Below, piece by piece: positions 1 through 11,500 of a stretch of DNA of 64,000 nt. The number at the start of each line of letters is the position of its first letter. Position 1 is the first letter of the stretch. Location: the NCBI RefSeq assembly GCF_042100115.1, contig NC_091273.1:4464001-4528000 (forward strand). Direction: 5' to 3'. The stretch comes from Alternaria dauci (taxonomy: Eukaryota > Ascomycota > Dothideomycetes > Pleosporales > Pleosporaceae). Below the pieces are notes generated by a model. It ran no database searches. It had not been told where the DNA came from and worked only from the letters and a program-made list of their open reading frames with translations. The position numbers and the translations under genes were made by a program.

Positions 1-1445
1 CGACGGTATCGGCAATTTGCGTCAGCGCTCGTGTAGGGGTAAGCTCCCATGCTTCGTCGTAGCGGTATAGGTCAACTGCTGTAAGGTTCTAAAGATATTT
101 CAGACACGCTTCAGTCAGACAGGATAGCTTTCCAGCACGCTATGTAACAGATCAAAGTAAGAAAAGGTAAGCCTTACCTCGTTATGTATGGGTCGGAAGG
201 CGGTGCTACCGAGCTTGTCGAAGTACTCATCTATATACTGGTAAGGGCCGTCGCAAGCGATGAAAGCACAGTCAATCAGTCCGTTGACATCAGCAAGCTC
301 GGACAAAGTTCCCGAGCTCTTCCGCTTTTCGAGGTAGTTAAAGAGCCCTGGTGCTGTCAGCTACTGCATGTCGAACGCTTCTTTCACCTACCCTGCAGAT
401 TGAAGCCCGAGGAGGGGCCACAAATCAGTCCTGCTCGACAGAGTTGTAGAGATAAACCGAAAGCGTCCTTCGATCCAACCTCTTCTACAATATCAACGGA
501 GTCGCGCCACGGAAACTCCACAGGGCTTAGGAGAGCGAGCGATCTGGGCCCTGGTACACGGTCGCCAGCGGCAGTGCATACACTAGGCACATGATCAGAC
601 TATGAAACTCCGAGTGGCAGTACATCACAACTTACCCTAGTCGAACCACGGAAGGCTTGGCCGATTTGAAATACTGGCCGAGTCCTGTCATCGTGCCAGA
701 GGTACCCATGCCTGCACAGATCAGGCTGATGTTAGGTAATTGTTGGTGAATCTGCGGTCCAGTCCATTTGACATGCGATTGCCAGTTCTTCAAAAGCAAG
801 TCAGCATTGCGCCAGGCAAGGAGTACTGGGTAGCTCACTGCATCATTTTCGTACTGATTGACATTTAGAATTGATTCGTCTTGCTCGGCCAATACCCTCG
901 CTCGACGAATGCCGCCGCGTTCGTCATGTGGTTCGGGCTGGGATGGGCCCCCAAAAAGTGTACTGCTGATAATTTAGAAACTGGCTACGGTCAGGCATTA
1001 CTTGACGTACACATCCAAACCAAAGAATTGCATGAGCCGCAGCTTTGGGCCCGAAGTCTTGTTGCTTAGGAAGGCGCGAACATCTTGTATCCCGTGGTTT
1101 ATACGAGAAACCAGTGCTAAGGAAATTACAGTGGATCCTGAGCTATACTCAACCACTGTTTTTGACTTCGCCGGATGAACCTCTTTGGTCAACATGTTCA
1201 ACGCTGAGTCGCATGAGTGATATGCAATGGTGGTAAGTCTTCTTTCGCATACCAGGCATGATCTTGACGTTGTTAGACGGATGCATCGACATCATCTTTG
1301 CGTGTATTCTGACCCCATCGTCGTAGTACGGGTTCAAGCTTGGTGGAATCTCGACTAGAGGAAGCATTGGTTGGTGGTCAGGGTCGAAATAGTTTCGAAG
1401 AGCATCTGGCCCAGAGTAGGCATTCAAATAATTTCGTGAAACCAT
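1..1445 (-). CDS. Cysteine-synthase-like PLP-dependent enzyme (fold type II), 3' end outside window
   Basis: Fold type II PLP enzyme of the cysteine synthase / cystathionine beta-synthase superfamily, which makes or exchanges beta-substituents on serine-type substrates. The ATG is at 1445. Exons I can join in frame: 1253-1445, 1011-1203, 636-962, 392-582, 178-353, a doubtful 19 nt micro-exon 121-139, and 1-78, still open at the left edge. Visible marks: the PLP-lysine region NNVKIMP followed by ALNML, the substrate loop SSGSTV (SGNT in classic enzymes), and the glycine-rich phosphate loop GMGTSGTMTG. Introns are short (49, 48, 53, 38, 38 and 42 nt); the 38 nt ones are near the lower limit, so the 3' half of the model is less certain. 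The part near the left edge (LYRYDEAWELTP) lies beyond the catalytic core. It is divergent from the MFS gene across 1.1 kb. Family assignment is firm; the exact reaction is not known. Confidence 0.8.
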
Positions 1446-2580
1446 ATTGCAAAGTACCCAAGATGTATGGGATGATATGATGGGTATCCCGGCGTTGGCT
1501 CAGCCTGCCCTTTAACTATCAAAGGCCCTAATGTTAATACATCGGAGCATGGAAGAAGTCGATGCTACTGTATGACCAGCGGATCAACTGGGCTAGCGCT
1601 CTACGACATTAGTGTAATGCGGGATGCAACAATGAAGGTGCTCATCGGTGTCACTTCGTGGGTGGTGTTCGCTGCATCACTAGTTTGCAGATCAACGTCG
1701 GAGAAGGATTTGTACGGCAGGATTCCCGCTGTGGTCAAGGGACGCTCCAGATTAGCCAAGACGCGCGAATATCCTCTGCAGGCGATTGTGCGACCGGCAA
1801 GCTTCGTAATAGGAATGTCCGATGGCATCGTGGGGATTTTGGATGGACTCGAGAGATATTGAGCACATTGATGGCGGCCGTTCGGGACAGGATGCGACCA
1901 TGCTAGCATGCTTACGGATTAGCGCCAATGAACTTAAGTAGCGTTCAGGAACTTCCATGAGTCACGACCATGGTCATTTGCATACCTGATTCAACGACAA
2001 GGCCGGAGAGCACATTTACTGTACATGAAGTAGAAACCCGCATCGGCAATTCCTTTTTACGTGAAGTTCCTGCGCATAACGCGCTCCCAATGTACTCACT
2101 CGTCAAGGGTTTCACATCGCAGTCTGATCCAAGACGGGACGTGGTGCGAAGCTGGAGCATACGATCTTGGCTGTCGCATCGCATCGCATGTCACTTGTCA
2201 CTTATGACTACCGAATGCGGTACCCGCGCACCTCGTGTGCCGCTAGCAGGCGTCGTTCAACGAATTGCAACGCATTGGGTCTGTAGCGCGCACCTCGCAT
2301 GTTTAGCTGATGTATTTGAGCACTATAGTGAGAGACTTGAGCTACAATCGATCGGCATTGGAAAGTCAACTTGAGTACTGCATGTCATGTTATGGCCACA
2401 AACCCTGTCGACGTCTGCGCCAACTTTGTACCCACCACACGGAGCTGAGGCCATATTTGTCGGACTCTGCCCATGTCAGATCTTGCTATGTATCAGCTAG
2501 GCACCCTACAATAATATAAGTCGCTCGCAGTCCCGATTTCGCGTATAAGAGATATCGAGCCATATAGTTGTACCTATACC
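1446..2580. other. Intergenic, no supported gene
   Basis: Divergent intergenic region between the cysteine-synthase-like gene and the MFS transporter. Several overlapping ORFs of 60-134 codons exist on both strands, but none shows a recognisable motif, a consistent splice pattern or compositional support. It presumably holds both promoters. Confidence 0.6.
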
Positions 2581-4686
2581 ATGACTATGAAGGACGAACC
2601 TGCAGCTGGTGTGGGCGTACCGAAGGAGCCTCACTCCGAAACGCCGCAAGCTCGAGCACTCAAACAGCCCCAGGAGTTCAATGAACAAACCAGTAGGTGA
2701 CGCGCGAATCAAAGCTTCAACTTCCACCGACCTTCGGCTTACTGAGAAAAGATTACGTTCCGGTCAAGACCATCATTACAGTGGGTAGTACATAGGCCAT
2801 TCCAATTTCATTCGATACTTACGTATCAGTAGATATTCCTGGCTTGCGCAAGCGTTGATTTGCTGGCCTTGATGGACCAGACGACGCTTGCAGCCAGTTT
2901 GACTATCGTCAGCAGGGATCTTAACGCCAGTAACGAAAGCTCTTGGATTGCGGGCGCGTACTTCTTGACGTCCACGTCATTTCAACTGCTATACGGGCGT
3001 CTTTCCGATATATGGTCCCGCAAGGTGCTCTTGATCATCGGCATTGGCATCTTCTTTTTCGGCTCGCTAGCTGCTTCCTTGGCACAGTCCGCTGTACAGT
3101 TGATCGTCTTCCGTGCATTCATGGGCGTGGGTGGTGGAGGTTTGATGACAGTGGCCCAGATGATCGTATCGGACATTGTACCTCTTCGGGAAAGAGGGAA
3201 GTACCAGGGTATCCTCGTAAGTGACGTTAAGATGTGCTCTGCCGTATTCTACTGACAAACTGTTAGGGCTCAGTCGTAGCTCTGGCGCATGGCATTGGGC
3301 CAGTCATAGGTGGCGCAATCGCTTCCCAAAGCCACGATTCTTGGTATGAAGGTTTTGTTGGAATTGAATCAGAATCATACTAAGCCGTTCCAAGGAGGTG
3401 GATATTTCGGCTCAATCTGTTCCTCTGCGTTCTGACCACTGGGTCTGTCGTGTTCTTCATGCCACTCAGAAAAGTTAAGGGTGAATGGAAACAGTGAGTA
3501 GCGACATCACACGCCGCTGAAGATCGCTGACCAGACCAGAAAAATAGCAGCTATTGATTTCTTCGGAGCATTCCTAGCCCTCGCTGGATCCGCGTTGCTT
3601 GTAGTATGTTATCTGATACCACTTATCGTCCACGCATCCAAAACTTACCGTTGTAGCTTGCCTTGACATGGGCAGGCGGACAGTACGCCTGGGACTCTGC
3701 TCATGTAATTTCTACCCTAGTCATTGGAGTTGCAGTCTCAGTGTTCTTCATCATATGGCAGTGGAAATGCACCAAGGTACCATTGATACCGAGTATGTTT
3801 GTTGCGAACGATACGGAGTGTTTTGTACTGACCCCCAGGCAGTGACAATATTTACATCCCGAGTCGTCAATGGTGCCACACTAACGATGTTTGTGAATGG
3901 CTGGAACTTCCTCGTTCAGATTTACTACATCCCTTCGTTCTATCAGTTAGTCTATGGCTATACAGCTGTGAAGTCTGGGGCACTACTACTCCCCATAACA
4001 CTCACGCAAAGTAAGGCAACTACTACCAGTGAAGACGATATGTATCTAACTTTATTACAGCTCTTTTCAGCACGCTTTCAGGCCTCGTCGTACACTGGAC
4101 TGGTCGGTATAGGGAGTGCCTGCTTGTAGGCTGGGCAATATGGGCGATTGGCCTAGGCCTAATATCGACGCTCGACAGTCCCTCTCTTGGAAAACAGATA
4201 GGCTACGGTCTACTTGCTGGTCTTGGACTTGGAAATACGCTGCAACCTTCGCTGATCGCTGTGCAAGCGGGCGTGGAGCGCAAGCACATGGCTGTTGTGA
4301 CTTCAACTCGCAACTTCGTACGCAACCTTGGCGGTACTCTTGGTCTCGCGATCTCTGGCACGATAATCAACAACGCAGTTCAATCATCGTTAGTCCCTTA
4401 CGGGCTTTCGAAGCCAGAGATTCGACTGTTGCTTGATACACCAGACATGTTTCGCGATTCAGTCGGCCTAGAGCGTACGGAAGTGATCCGAGCTGCACTT
4501 GCTGCAGCGTATCAGCAAGGGTTTCGAGTGGTTTTCACTGTTGGTGCAGTGCTAAATGCACTTGCATTCATCGCTGCTTGGTTCTTGATGCCTCAAGTAG
4601 AGCTGACCAGGAAGGATGATGCTCAACTCAAGGAAGAGGGCAAGAAAAGGCAAGAGGAAAAGCGCGGTACAACTGGATCTGTCTAG
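2581..4686 (+). CDS. DHA2-type major facilitator superfamily efflux transporter
   Basis: Proton-antiport drug/metabolite exporter of the 14-TM DHA2 family, expected in the plasma membrane. Nine exons: 2581-2696, 2747-2780, 2833-3216, 3267-3343, 3395-3493, 3540-3603, 3657-3792, 3843-4010 and 4061-4686, giving 567 residues (1704 nt, divisible by three). Seen: TM1 motif ALMDQTTLA, loop 2-3 motif A GRLSDIWSRK, antiporter motif C GIGPVIGG, WRWIFRLN after TM6, and the late motif NFVRNLGGTLG. The N-terminal 45 residues are hydrophilic, and the C-terminus is a lysine/glutamate-rich tail. The ends of the two short exons near 2700-2830 are the least certain junctions; the chosen ones keep the frame into TM1. 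Toxin- or secondary-metabolite-efflux pumps look like this, but no biosynthetic core enzyme is next to it, so the substrate cannot be inferred. Confidence 0.9.
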
Positions 4687-5075
4687 AGTGTTCTATCGAG
4701 GATACTCAGAACAGAAACCGTCGACAACTATGGTACATGAGACTGCGAGATGATCTTGGTTGCTGAGATCTGATGATCGCTGCAACTACCGAAAATGCAG
4801 GGCGTGCGACGGGTAAATACTAGATTACCATCCATAGATTCTTGCCCACATACCCTACTAGACCGACCCCACATAGAATAAGTACCACTCGTACCCCCCG
4901 CATTCACTATGCGTGGTTGTTTCGAAGTCAGACATGTACTGTAACCGGGTAACGAAGCTTAATTAGACACCAATCTCGAAGTATTATGGAGGGAAGCGAC
5001 CATATATAGCTAACCCCTCGCTCTACTTATCAGCAAAACCGAAAAGTATCACAAGAACTGAAAACAACTTCAAGA
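4687..5075. other. Intergenic, promoter of the lectin-like gene
   Basis: No ORF of interest. The only signal I can support is a TATA-like element about 70 bp upstream of the next ATG. Confidence 0.6.
5002..5008 (+). promoter_or_regulatory. TATA-like element
   Basis: ATATATA 68 bp upstream of the ATG at 5076, followed by a pyrimidine-rich stretch and an A-rich leader, as expected for a well-expressed secreted-protein gene. Sequence-only call. Confidence 0.4.
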
Positions 5076-5653
5076 ATGCTCACCTTCACTTTCCTTGCTT
5101 TGGCGTTGGCGGCAACCGGCGTCTCACAAGCACCAGAAGGTTACCGGACGGTCTACATAACGTCGGCGCAAGACACCAAATTCGTCGTTGTACCCAAATC
5201 CAGGGCCGCAGGAGCAACGCTCGTAGTGTGAGACTCATACCCATATCCACTTTCTTCTGCCTGTACGACTATATTAACACTAGCTGCAGGCAAAGCTTTA
5301 CGTCTAGCCCATCGCAATCATGGTATATCAAGGCGCCTAACAACGCTACCTCGATCCAACTTGCATCCACGACCCTCTGCATGGATGCTGGGCCCAAGTC
5401 TGGCTGGAAAGACATGGCCAACATCTACGTCCGCGAGTGTGTAGCCGGAAGTGAACAGCAGACGTGGAACGCCATGGCCGATGGACGTATTGCTCTTGCC
5501 GCTAGCACCGGTACCCAGCAGTGTATTGATTTGCAGTATTTGAGGGCTACGCAGAACAACCCTGTCGGATTGTACAATTGTGCGGGACTAGGAAATACGG
5601 GGGCAGCGGACAAGGGTATCAACTGGCCATTGAAGAATGCGACTGTTGTGTAG
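5076..5653 (+). CDS. Small secreted ricin-B-type (beta-trefoil) lectin-like protein
   Basis: Two exons, 5076-5227 and 5290-5653, encode 171 residues. Residues 1 to about 19 form a clear signal peptide (hydrophobic LTFTFLALALAATG, cleavage near SQA-PE). The mature part has beta-trefoil lectin marks: a QxW-type motif (EQQTW), CIDLQ, and the repeat-closing PVGLYNC. The best-preserved repeat is about residues 110-155; the first part is more diverged. Proteins of this fold usually bind galactose or related glycans, or are structural carbohydrate-binding modules; no catalytic domain is attached here. The single 62 nt intron (gtgaga...ctgcag) keeps the frame. Expected to be exported. It could be a host- or microbe-glycan binder, but that is inference. 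Confidence 0.75.
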
Positions 5654-6645
5654 ACGTAAGAAGGCGATTGGCGGAGCCATCCGTCGTACTGTGGATTACT
5701 GAATACTAAGAGCCCGCGCGAGACGTATACTTGCAGGCTTATTGCGCACGATATCTTTCTACGAGTGGCTTAGCATTAGCTCACATTGAATACTAAGAGC
5801 CCACTCCAAGACTACCTCCATCTGATAACTGCTTCGCCATCTTCGCCCTCAACTTTGACCTTGTCAAGATAAGTGCAGGTAAAGGCTACTCAAGCGAAGT
5901 TAGCTCCTTGACATGCGGTACCTGGTTATGACGGGTTCCATTCTTCACAGGCATATACTGGCGGCATCACACCATCTAACCGCACAATCTCCAACAGGAT
6001 CGAAGATGTAGAGGGCGAGCGTGATTTGCATGGAAGTATGGAGACCAACGAGTGCATTACCTTCTAATATGCACGCTGGCACATTGACACCTTTTTCTCC
6101 TAGAACTGGACCTTTTCCGACTCCGACAGCGTCCTTCGTTCGGGCGACTATCTGCAGGTTTTCGTAGGAGTAACGACGGAACCGCCACCTAGGAGGAGGA
6201 AGCGCAGCTGACACTAACTGGAAGACGAGAGGCACGTCATTAATGAGTTGAGAGATTGTAGAGAAACGAGGTGGAGGTTGGCGAAGGGGAAAGATGGCGG
6301 GGCCGCCGCGCACAGGCTAACTTCGGCCACAGGCTAGCTTCAACCCAAAGTGAGCTCCCTTCTGTTACGGCTTCCTGTTCTCTCTCTCCATCACAACTAC
6401 ATGTCTAAACCATGCGCGTTGTATCATAATGTTCGAACATGCCATAGGGCGTTATTACGCATAACCTACGATACTATGAACCTCGGCCATTCTCAGCTCT
6501 CACCGAGGCGGCTTCTTTGTTATGAGAGCCCGACGGTGATGTCACGAAACAACAAGATGCCAATCCCATGAGGCGCATATCAACGCGTACGCTAGCTTTG
6601 GACCACAGTGAGAAACTAAAGTCTTTCTGACCAAGTACTGACACA
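5654..6645. other. Intergenic, no supported gene
   Basis: Contains a 122-codon minus-strand ORF (5945-6313) that opens with GTG, has no family signature and no convincing upstream exon. I see nothing else. Confidence 0.5.
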
Positions 6646-7479
6646 TCAACGGCCATAGTATCCCAAGGCAACAATGTGCTTGAATTGCATTACCACCCTC
6701 CTGTCTTCCAAAGCCAACCCCCCCAATCTTTCCAAAGCCATCTGCTTCATCGGCTCCCTCTTCCCCTCCTCCAAGTAATTACCGAACCGATTCTCCGAGC
6801 TGTCGTTCAACCAGTTCCACATGGCCTCCGCGCTCTCGAGCACATACGTACCATAATAGCCCAATAGCTTTGCATCCCCGAACCCAGCGGTGCTCAAGTC
6901 ACGTTGCAGTTCAGCTGGAGTCGGATGGAATACGAAGTTGGTCGCATCCTCCCCGAGTTCCGCCAATACTTCGGTCCGAATGTCCAGCAAGGGCGGCTGG
7001 AAAGTGCGGTCTTGGGTTGCGATACCAATAACAGTGCCGGGCTTTGCGACGGTGGCGGCCTGCGCAAGGAACAGAGGTTTATTGGTGAACCAGTGGTATG
7101 ATGCGTTACAGTGTATGGCATCGAACGTTTGTCCTGCGAACATGGACAGATCGTGCACGTCGGCGACATGGAACTGTACATATGGCTCGAGGTCTGGCTG
7201 TTTCTCTAGAGCCTCACGCGCCTGGCCGATGCTGTGTTTGTCTAGATCGAAACCCACGATTCTTCCGGATGGACCTACGATTTGCGCGATCGCGAGAACG
7301 TCGGTTCCGGGGCCACAGGCAGTCACAAGGACATGTTGGCCTTTTGAAGTCTTCATCACGGTGCTGAGGCTCCTGCCTAAGCCATGCTACGGTGCATTGG
7401 TGCGGTTGTAGCGAGCCGCTGATGTCTCAGTGGCCGTACCCCATTTCGTAGGTTCTTCGACAGGTTCGAGATCAGTCAT
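6646..7479 (-). pseudogene. Class I SAM-dependent methyltransferase with an in-frame stop after codon 30
   Basis: Small-molecule methyltransferase of the UbiE/Methyltransf_11 type. From ATG 7479 the frame reads 30 good codons (ending YNRTNAP), then TAG at 7387-7389, then continues in the same frame without a further stop to 6646, about 247 codons. After the stop come motif I VTACGPGTD (SAM glycine loop, normally ExGxGxG), the acidic residue GFDLDKH that holds the ribose, and motif IV FDAIHCNASYHWF. The reading frame and the similarity of the upstream 30 codons to the usual start of such enzymes suggest a nonsense mutation; no GT-AG intron of viable size removes it. If translation starts at the downstream ATG (7356), a 237-residue core lacking the N-terminal helix would still be made. 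So either a recent pseudogene, a shortened functional protein, or a sequencing error. Confidence 0.7.
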
Positions 7480-8551
7480 GGTGAACAGGATGACTGCAAA
7501 AGAAATCGAGACCCAACGAGAGAACGCGCAAGTTCAAGGGGAGGCTGGAACAGTGATGCGTTCAGTGCGATATTGCTTTACAATCATACGGCTAATATTT
7601 CCTGCAGTAAGCGCTGACCCCTCAGCCATGCATCGGCCCCTGCTTGCAAATGGACGCCTGAACTCTGCTTGCCTGACTACACAAAGGTATATAAGAGCTT
7701 GTCTCTTATCAGTGGTACTGAAGTATGACTACGTCCACATGCTGACTGGTTGTTGCAATGTCATACGCCTCAGACGCGTACGCAACGCCTGATGCGCCTG
7801 CGTCACGCATTGTCGAACACTTTGTTCTCGAGTTGCCAATCACCATCCTAGTCTGACAGGCCCCGGTTCGTATGCATATACTATCCGCGATACGAGCCGC
7901 GTACCCACAACGCCAGCCATGATTGCGGACATAACTAAGCCGTTCACATCAGGCAATGCAGTGCTTTGGGGGCTCAATTTGATGAGAAATGTGGCGGGCA
8001 TTGGCTCAGAATGCAGCGACATGTTCGGCTGCATCTAGCGCGATCCTTCATGATGCGGGGCTCACTGGCGAATAAGCTCATACTGTAGGAAGTTGCGACA
8101 CCACCTTTTCCAGATCAGTAAACGCCAAACGAGAATTTCGAAGCTGAAGAAAGAGACGCGTTCAGGCCCTGTCAGCATGCTGAGCTCTCGATTTCATCGG
8201 CATCATTCCTGGACGTATAGAAGACCGTCCTCGATCTTTTTGCTTGCGACTACGACTTACCACACCTCGACCTCGTTGTTTTGCGCCCACGTTCCTCTCC
8301 AGTCTTGTGCATTTCAGCGTTGTTCTTTCTCCGATGGCAAGCGAGGGTATGGACGACCACCACAGCGTCCAAAGCACAACCCGCTCGAGCTCTGCATCAC
8401 ATGCCTCATCGGAGAGTGAACAGACCCCAAGGAATACAAGCCATAGGGAATCTCACAACTTCTTCCACTCTCATAAAGCGGACACCCGCAGCTTCATTCT
8501 CGGTAGAGCCACTTAGCTACTTCTACTCGAGAGAATATTTCTAACAGACCG
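7480..8551. other. Intergenic with an upstream 60-codon ORF
   Basis: Divergent spacer between the methyltransferase and the CorA-like gene. A TATATA element sits near 7690. A plus-strand ORF from ATG 8334 to TAG 8516 (60 codons, Ser/His-rich, low complexity) ends 35 bp before the ATG of the CorA-like gene; I could not splice it in frame to that gene, so it is either an upstream ORF in the leader or noise. Confidence 0.4.
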
Positions 8552-11500
8552 ATGCCAGACAACTTGAGTCCGGATCTTTGCACGTCAATGCCCAAACAAG
8601 AGCCACACGAAAAAGAGTACTACCTTGAGACACATCCATACGTGTCCTTTGGGGATAATGGTACGACTGCGAGTCTCAACGCCTTCGGGGATATCATACA
8701 AATCTCTCAGGCCCATAGTTCCAGCCGATCAGGCTTGTTCTGCGTAGATCTTCCCAGCACATACGAGCCGTACGCTGTTCAAATTCGGGCAGAAGCACTC
8801 ATGAACGCTCGTGAAATCGATGGAGGGGGTGTGTGTGCATATACATTCAGTCCAAATTTGAGCCTCTATGAGTCTCCTCAAATAAGGCATGAATTCATCC
8901 ACGATCGGTGGCCACTCTTCACGCTGGAATATGAACGCGTCGTAGCCGAAGTTTTCCATGTAGCATTCCAAGGAACCATCTTCCAGCAGTACCAGTGGTC
9001 GACGAAGTCAGATCCTATCCACTATTCTTCTGGATTAGACATCTCTGTGGCAGCGAAACTGCTGATACGAGACTTGGACTTCATTGACCCTGAATACAGA
9101 TTCAACGACGAGGGTTTCGACAAACACTATTCGCATCAGCTCAGTGAAGATGGTTATGGCTTCATACTTGAACATGAGGGCTTGTTCCGGGATGACGAGA
9201 TGTGCGAGGAATGGGAGAAATTCGATTCCGTCTTCCTAGCCGTGGCTATATTTGTCAATGGTATACCCCAAAAGCTTGAGCTGGAAGGCGGCAATAACGA
9301 TCCCATCATCGTTGTGAACTCACCAGAATTCTCAGTGGTACAAGGTCATCCCCTACAAGTCACCGTGGGTTATAGAATCCTGGTACGTGAAAAGGGTTGG
9401 GATGGGACGAGTTTCCCTATTACACAGGGAAGTCTCTGTGCAATGCACAAAATGCTCAGAGAAACTCCATTCAAAAGACTGGAACTGTCGGGCAACATCC
9501 ACCTGGACTTTATCATGAGACGGAACCTGGAGCACATACTTTCGGTCTGCAGTATTCCGATACTTGAACCTCATCGGGACGGAATAGCTCTGACTTGTGG
9601 AGATATGTCAGGACATAGGATTGTCACATCAGCAAGCTTGTAAGCTAGCCCGGCCTGCTTCGTTACAATGTAGCTGACGATGCAGTGTCGCTTTTCAGTT
9701 TCTCCTATCGGTATACAGGCACCTGGATACATTACAACAGATCGCATTGGCCCAAAGCTCAGCAACGACGTCTCATGAGGACGGCAAATCTACCCTCGAG
9801 TGTTTTTGCATTGAGAATCTACAACAGCGAATCAAGAAAGTATGCAATGGACATACGACATGGCTGAAACAGGCTGAAAAGGTGGACGGGTGCTTTAGAG
9901 CCAATTATTGGGTCACTGGCAAAATTATCATTAAAGACGATTCCAGCTCCGTCACGAGCCCAGAGTCTTTGACGGATACACCATTCCAACTAATCAAGCT
10001 TGCTGGTTATGGAAGGCTGTTCAAGTTGGGAAGAGACGACAGCTCCATGGCCGAGCTCAAGACTCTCGCGAACAATTGGATTCAGGGACTCGAAAATGCC
10101 AACGCTCGAGGGTTCTATGCATTTCCCCGCCCCAATACAGACCCTACAATGCTTCTTGAATTCCGTCTGGACGATCACGTTTGGATGTGGAGAGCTCTCG
10201 AAGAGATCAGGGACATTGTCCGAGGCAACGAGCTGAAGAACTCCAAGCGTCAACCAACTCGACGTCAGCGTGGAGCATACGAAATTATCCCTGATGAGGA
10301 AGAGAGCAGGTTGAACGCGAGGTACTCTCCAGAGGTGTTCCAAAAGCATGTTTTGAGACGGTTCACTACTGAGAACCCTATCTCCAAGCAAAGGATGCTC
10401 GCTGTAGCACGATCACCCGTCGAGAACAGGTTTTATCTCCATTCCAGGGACACTGCATTGTTTTACAAGAAAAACTCGAACTTCTTCAGCAAACATGATG
10501 CTCTCTGGAAAGCTACAATGAATGTACAGAGATTCCATGAGGAGTCTGAAGATCTAAGCTGGGGTAATCCGTTGCGGTATGCGCTTGATATCATCCGTGA
10601 GACAGTTGATTCCATCGCCGCAAGAGACATATTGCTACAAAGCTCGTCCGCGAACGGACTATTTCCAGGTGCACTGGATCCATTGACTAAGGACCCTGAG
10701 ATGCACTACGAGGAACGCTGGAGAGATCATTATTGGCATCGGACTTTCGAAGTTCCTTACATCCTTTGGCAACGCAGAGACGCAGACATATTTCGATCTG
10801 ATTCGAGCAATGGTTCCATCCATGTCTTGAAGAAATCCGTTAATGTTCCTGTTCAAATTCAGAAGGATGTGAGCCATGTTTCTGCCCACTCTCAAAAGGA
10901 CGTGAGCACTATCTCTTTCCATGTTCCAAAAGGATTGAATGATGTCCTCGCCCAAGGCCAGAAGGATGTGCTTGCAGGTTCACTAGCGCCAGATTTGTAT
11001 CCCACCCAGATGGCAATGAAGAAAAGGATACCTTTCAACAACGTCATTGTTCAGCAGAGCATAGTTGAATTGCCGGATGAGTGGCTGTACAGATTTCCGA
11101 GCTTTTTCCATTCTGAGTTATCTGCCGAAGACACTGTCAAGAACAAAGACAGGGCCGTCACACCGTATGCTGTCATCATCGACATCCCAAAGACTGATCG
11201 TAGCAAGGAATACGAAGATCCTTTGGGCTATATCAGGCTGTTGAACAACGAATCCATGTACGCAAAGCTGAGACAAGAGCGAGTGGTACAAAACAGCAAG
11301 AAACGGCTCATATGGATCACGAATCCCGACACAGATACCAAGAGATTCTGTTGCATCACATCTGCCGACGATGAGTCAGATTCGTTAAACGTCTTCTTCG
11401 AAAGGCACGACAATAAGGCCAAATACTTCTCCGATGAAGTAACTGCAACTGCGAATTTGTGGACGACCGAGCTGCACCTTTCATCCTACCGACTTTCCCG

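Noticed and set aside
1601..2374. Several overlapping ORFs on both strands, one minus-strand frame with a GTSRK motif recalling PrpF-type isomerases
   Set aside because: The similarity is five residues long, no other PrpF motif follows, and no splice pattern links the ORFs.
2581..4686. Secondary-metabolite cluster around the first MFS gene
   Set aside because: The neighbours include a PLP enzyme and a methyltransferase, but there is no polyketide synthase, NRPS, terpene cyclase or prenyltransferase in the window.
5945..6313. 122-codon minus-strand ORF
   Set aside because: Opens with GTG, not ATG; no motif, no upstream exon, no signal peptide.
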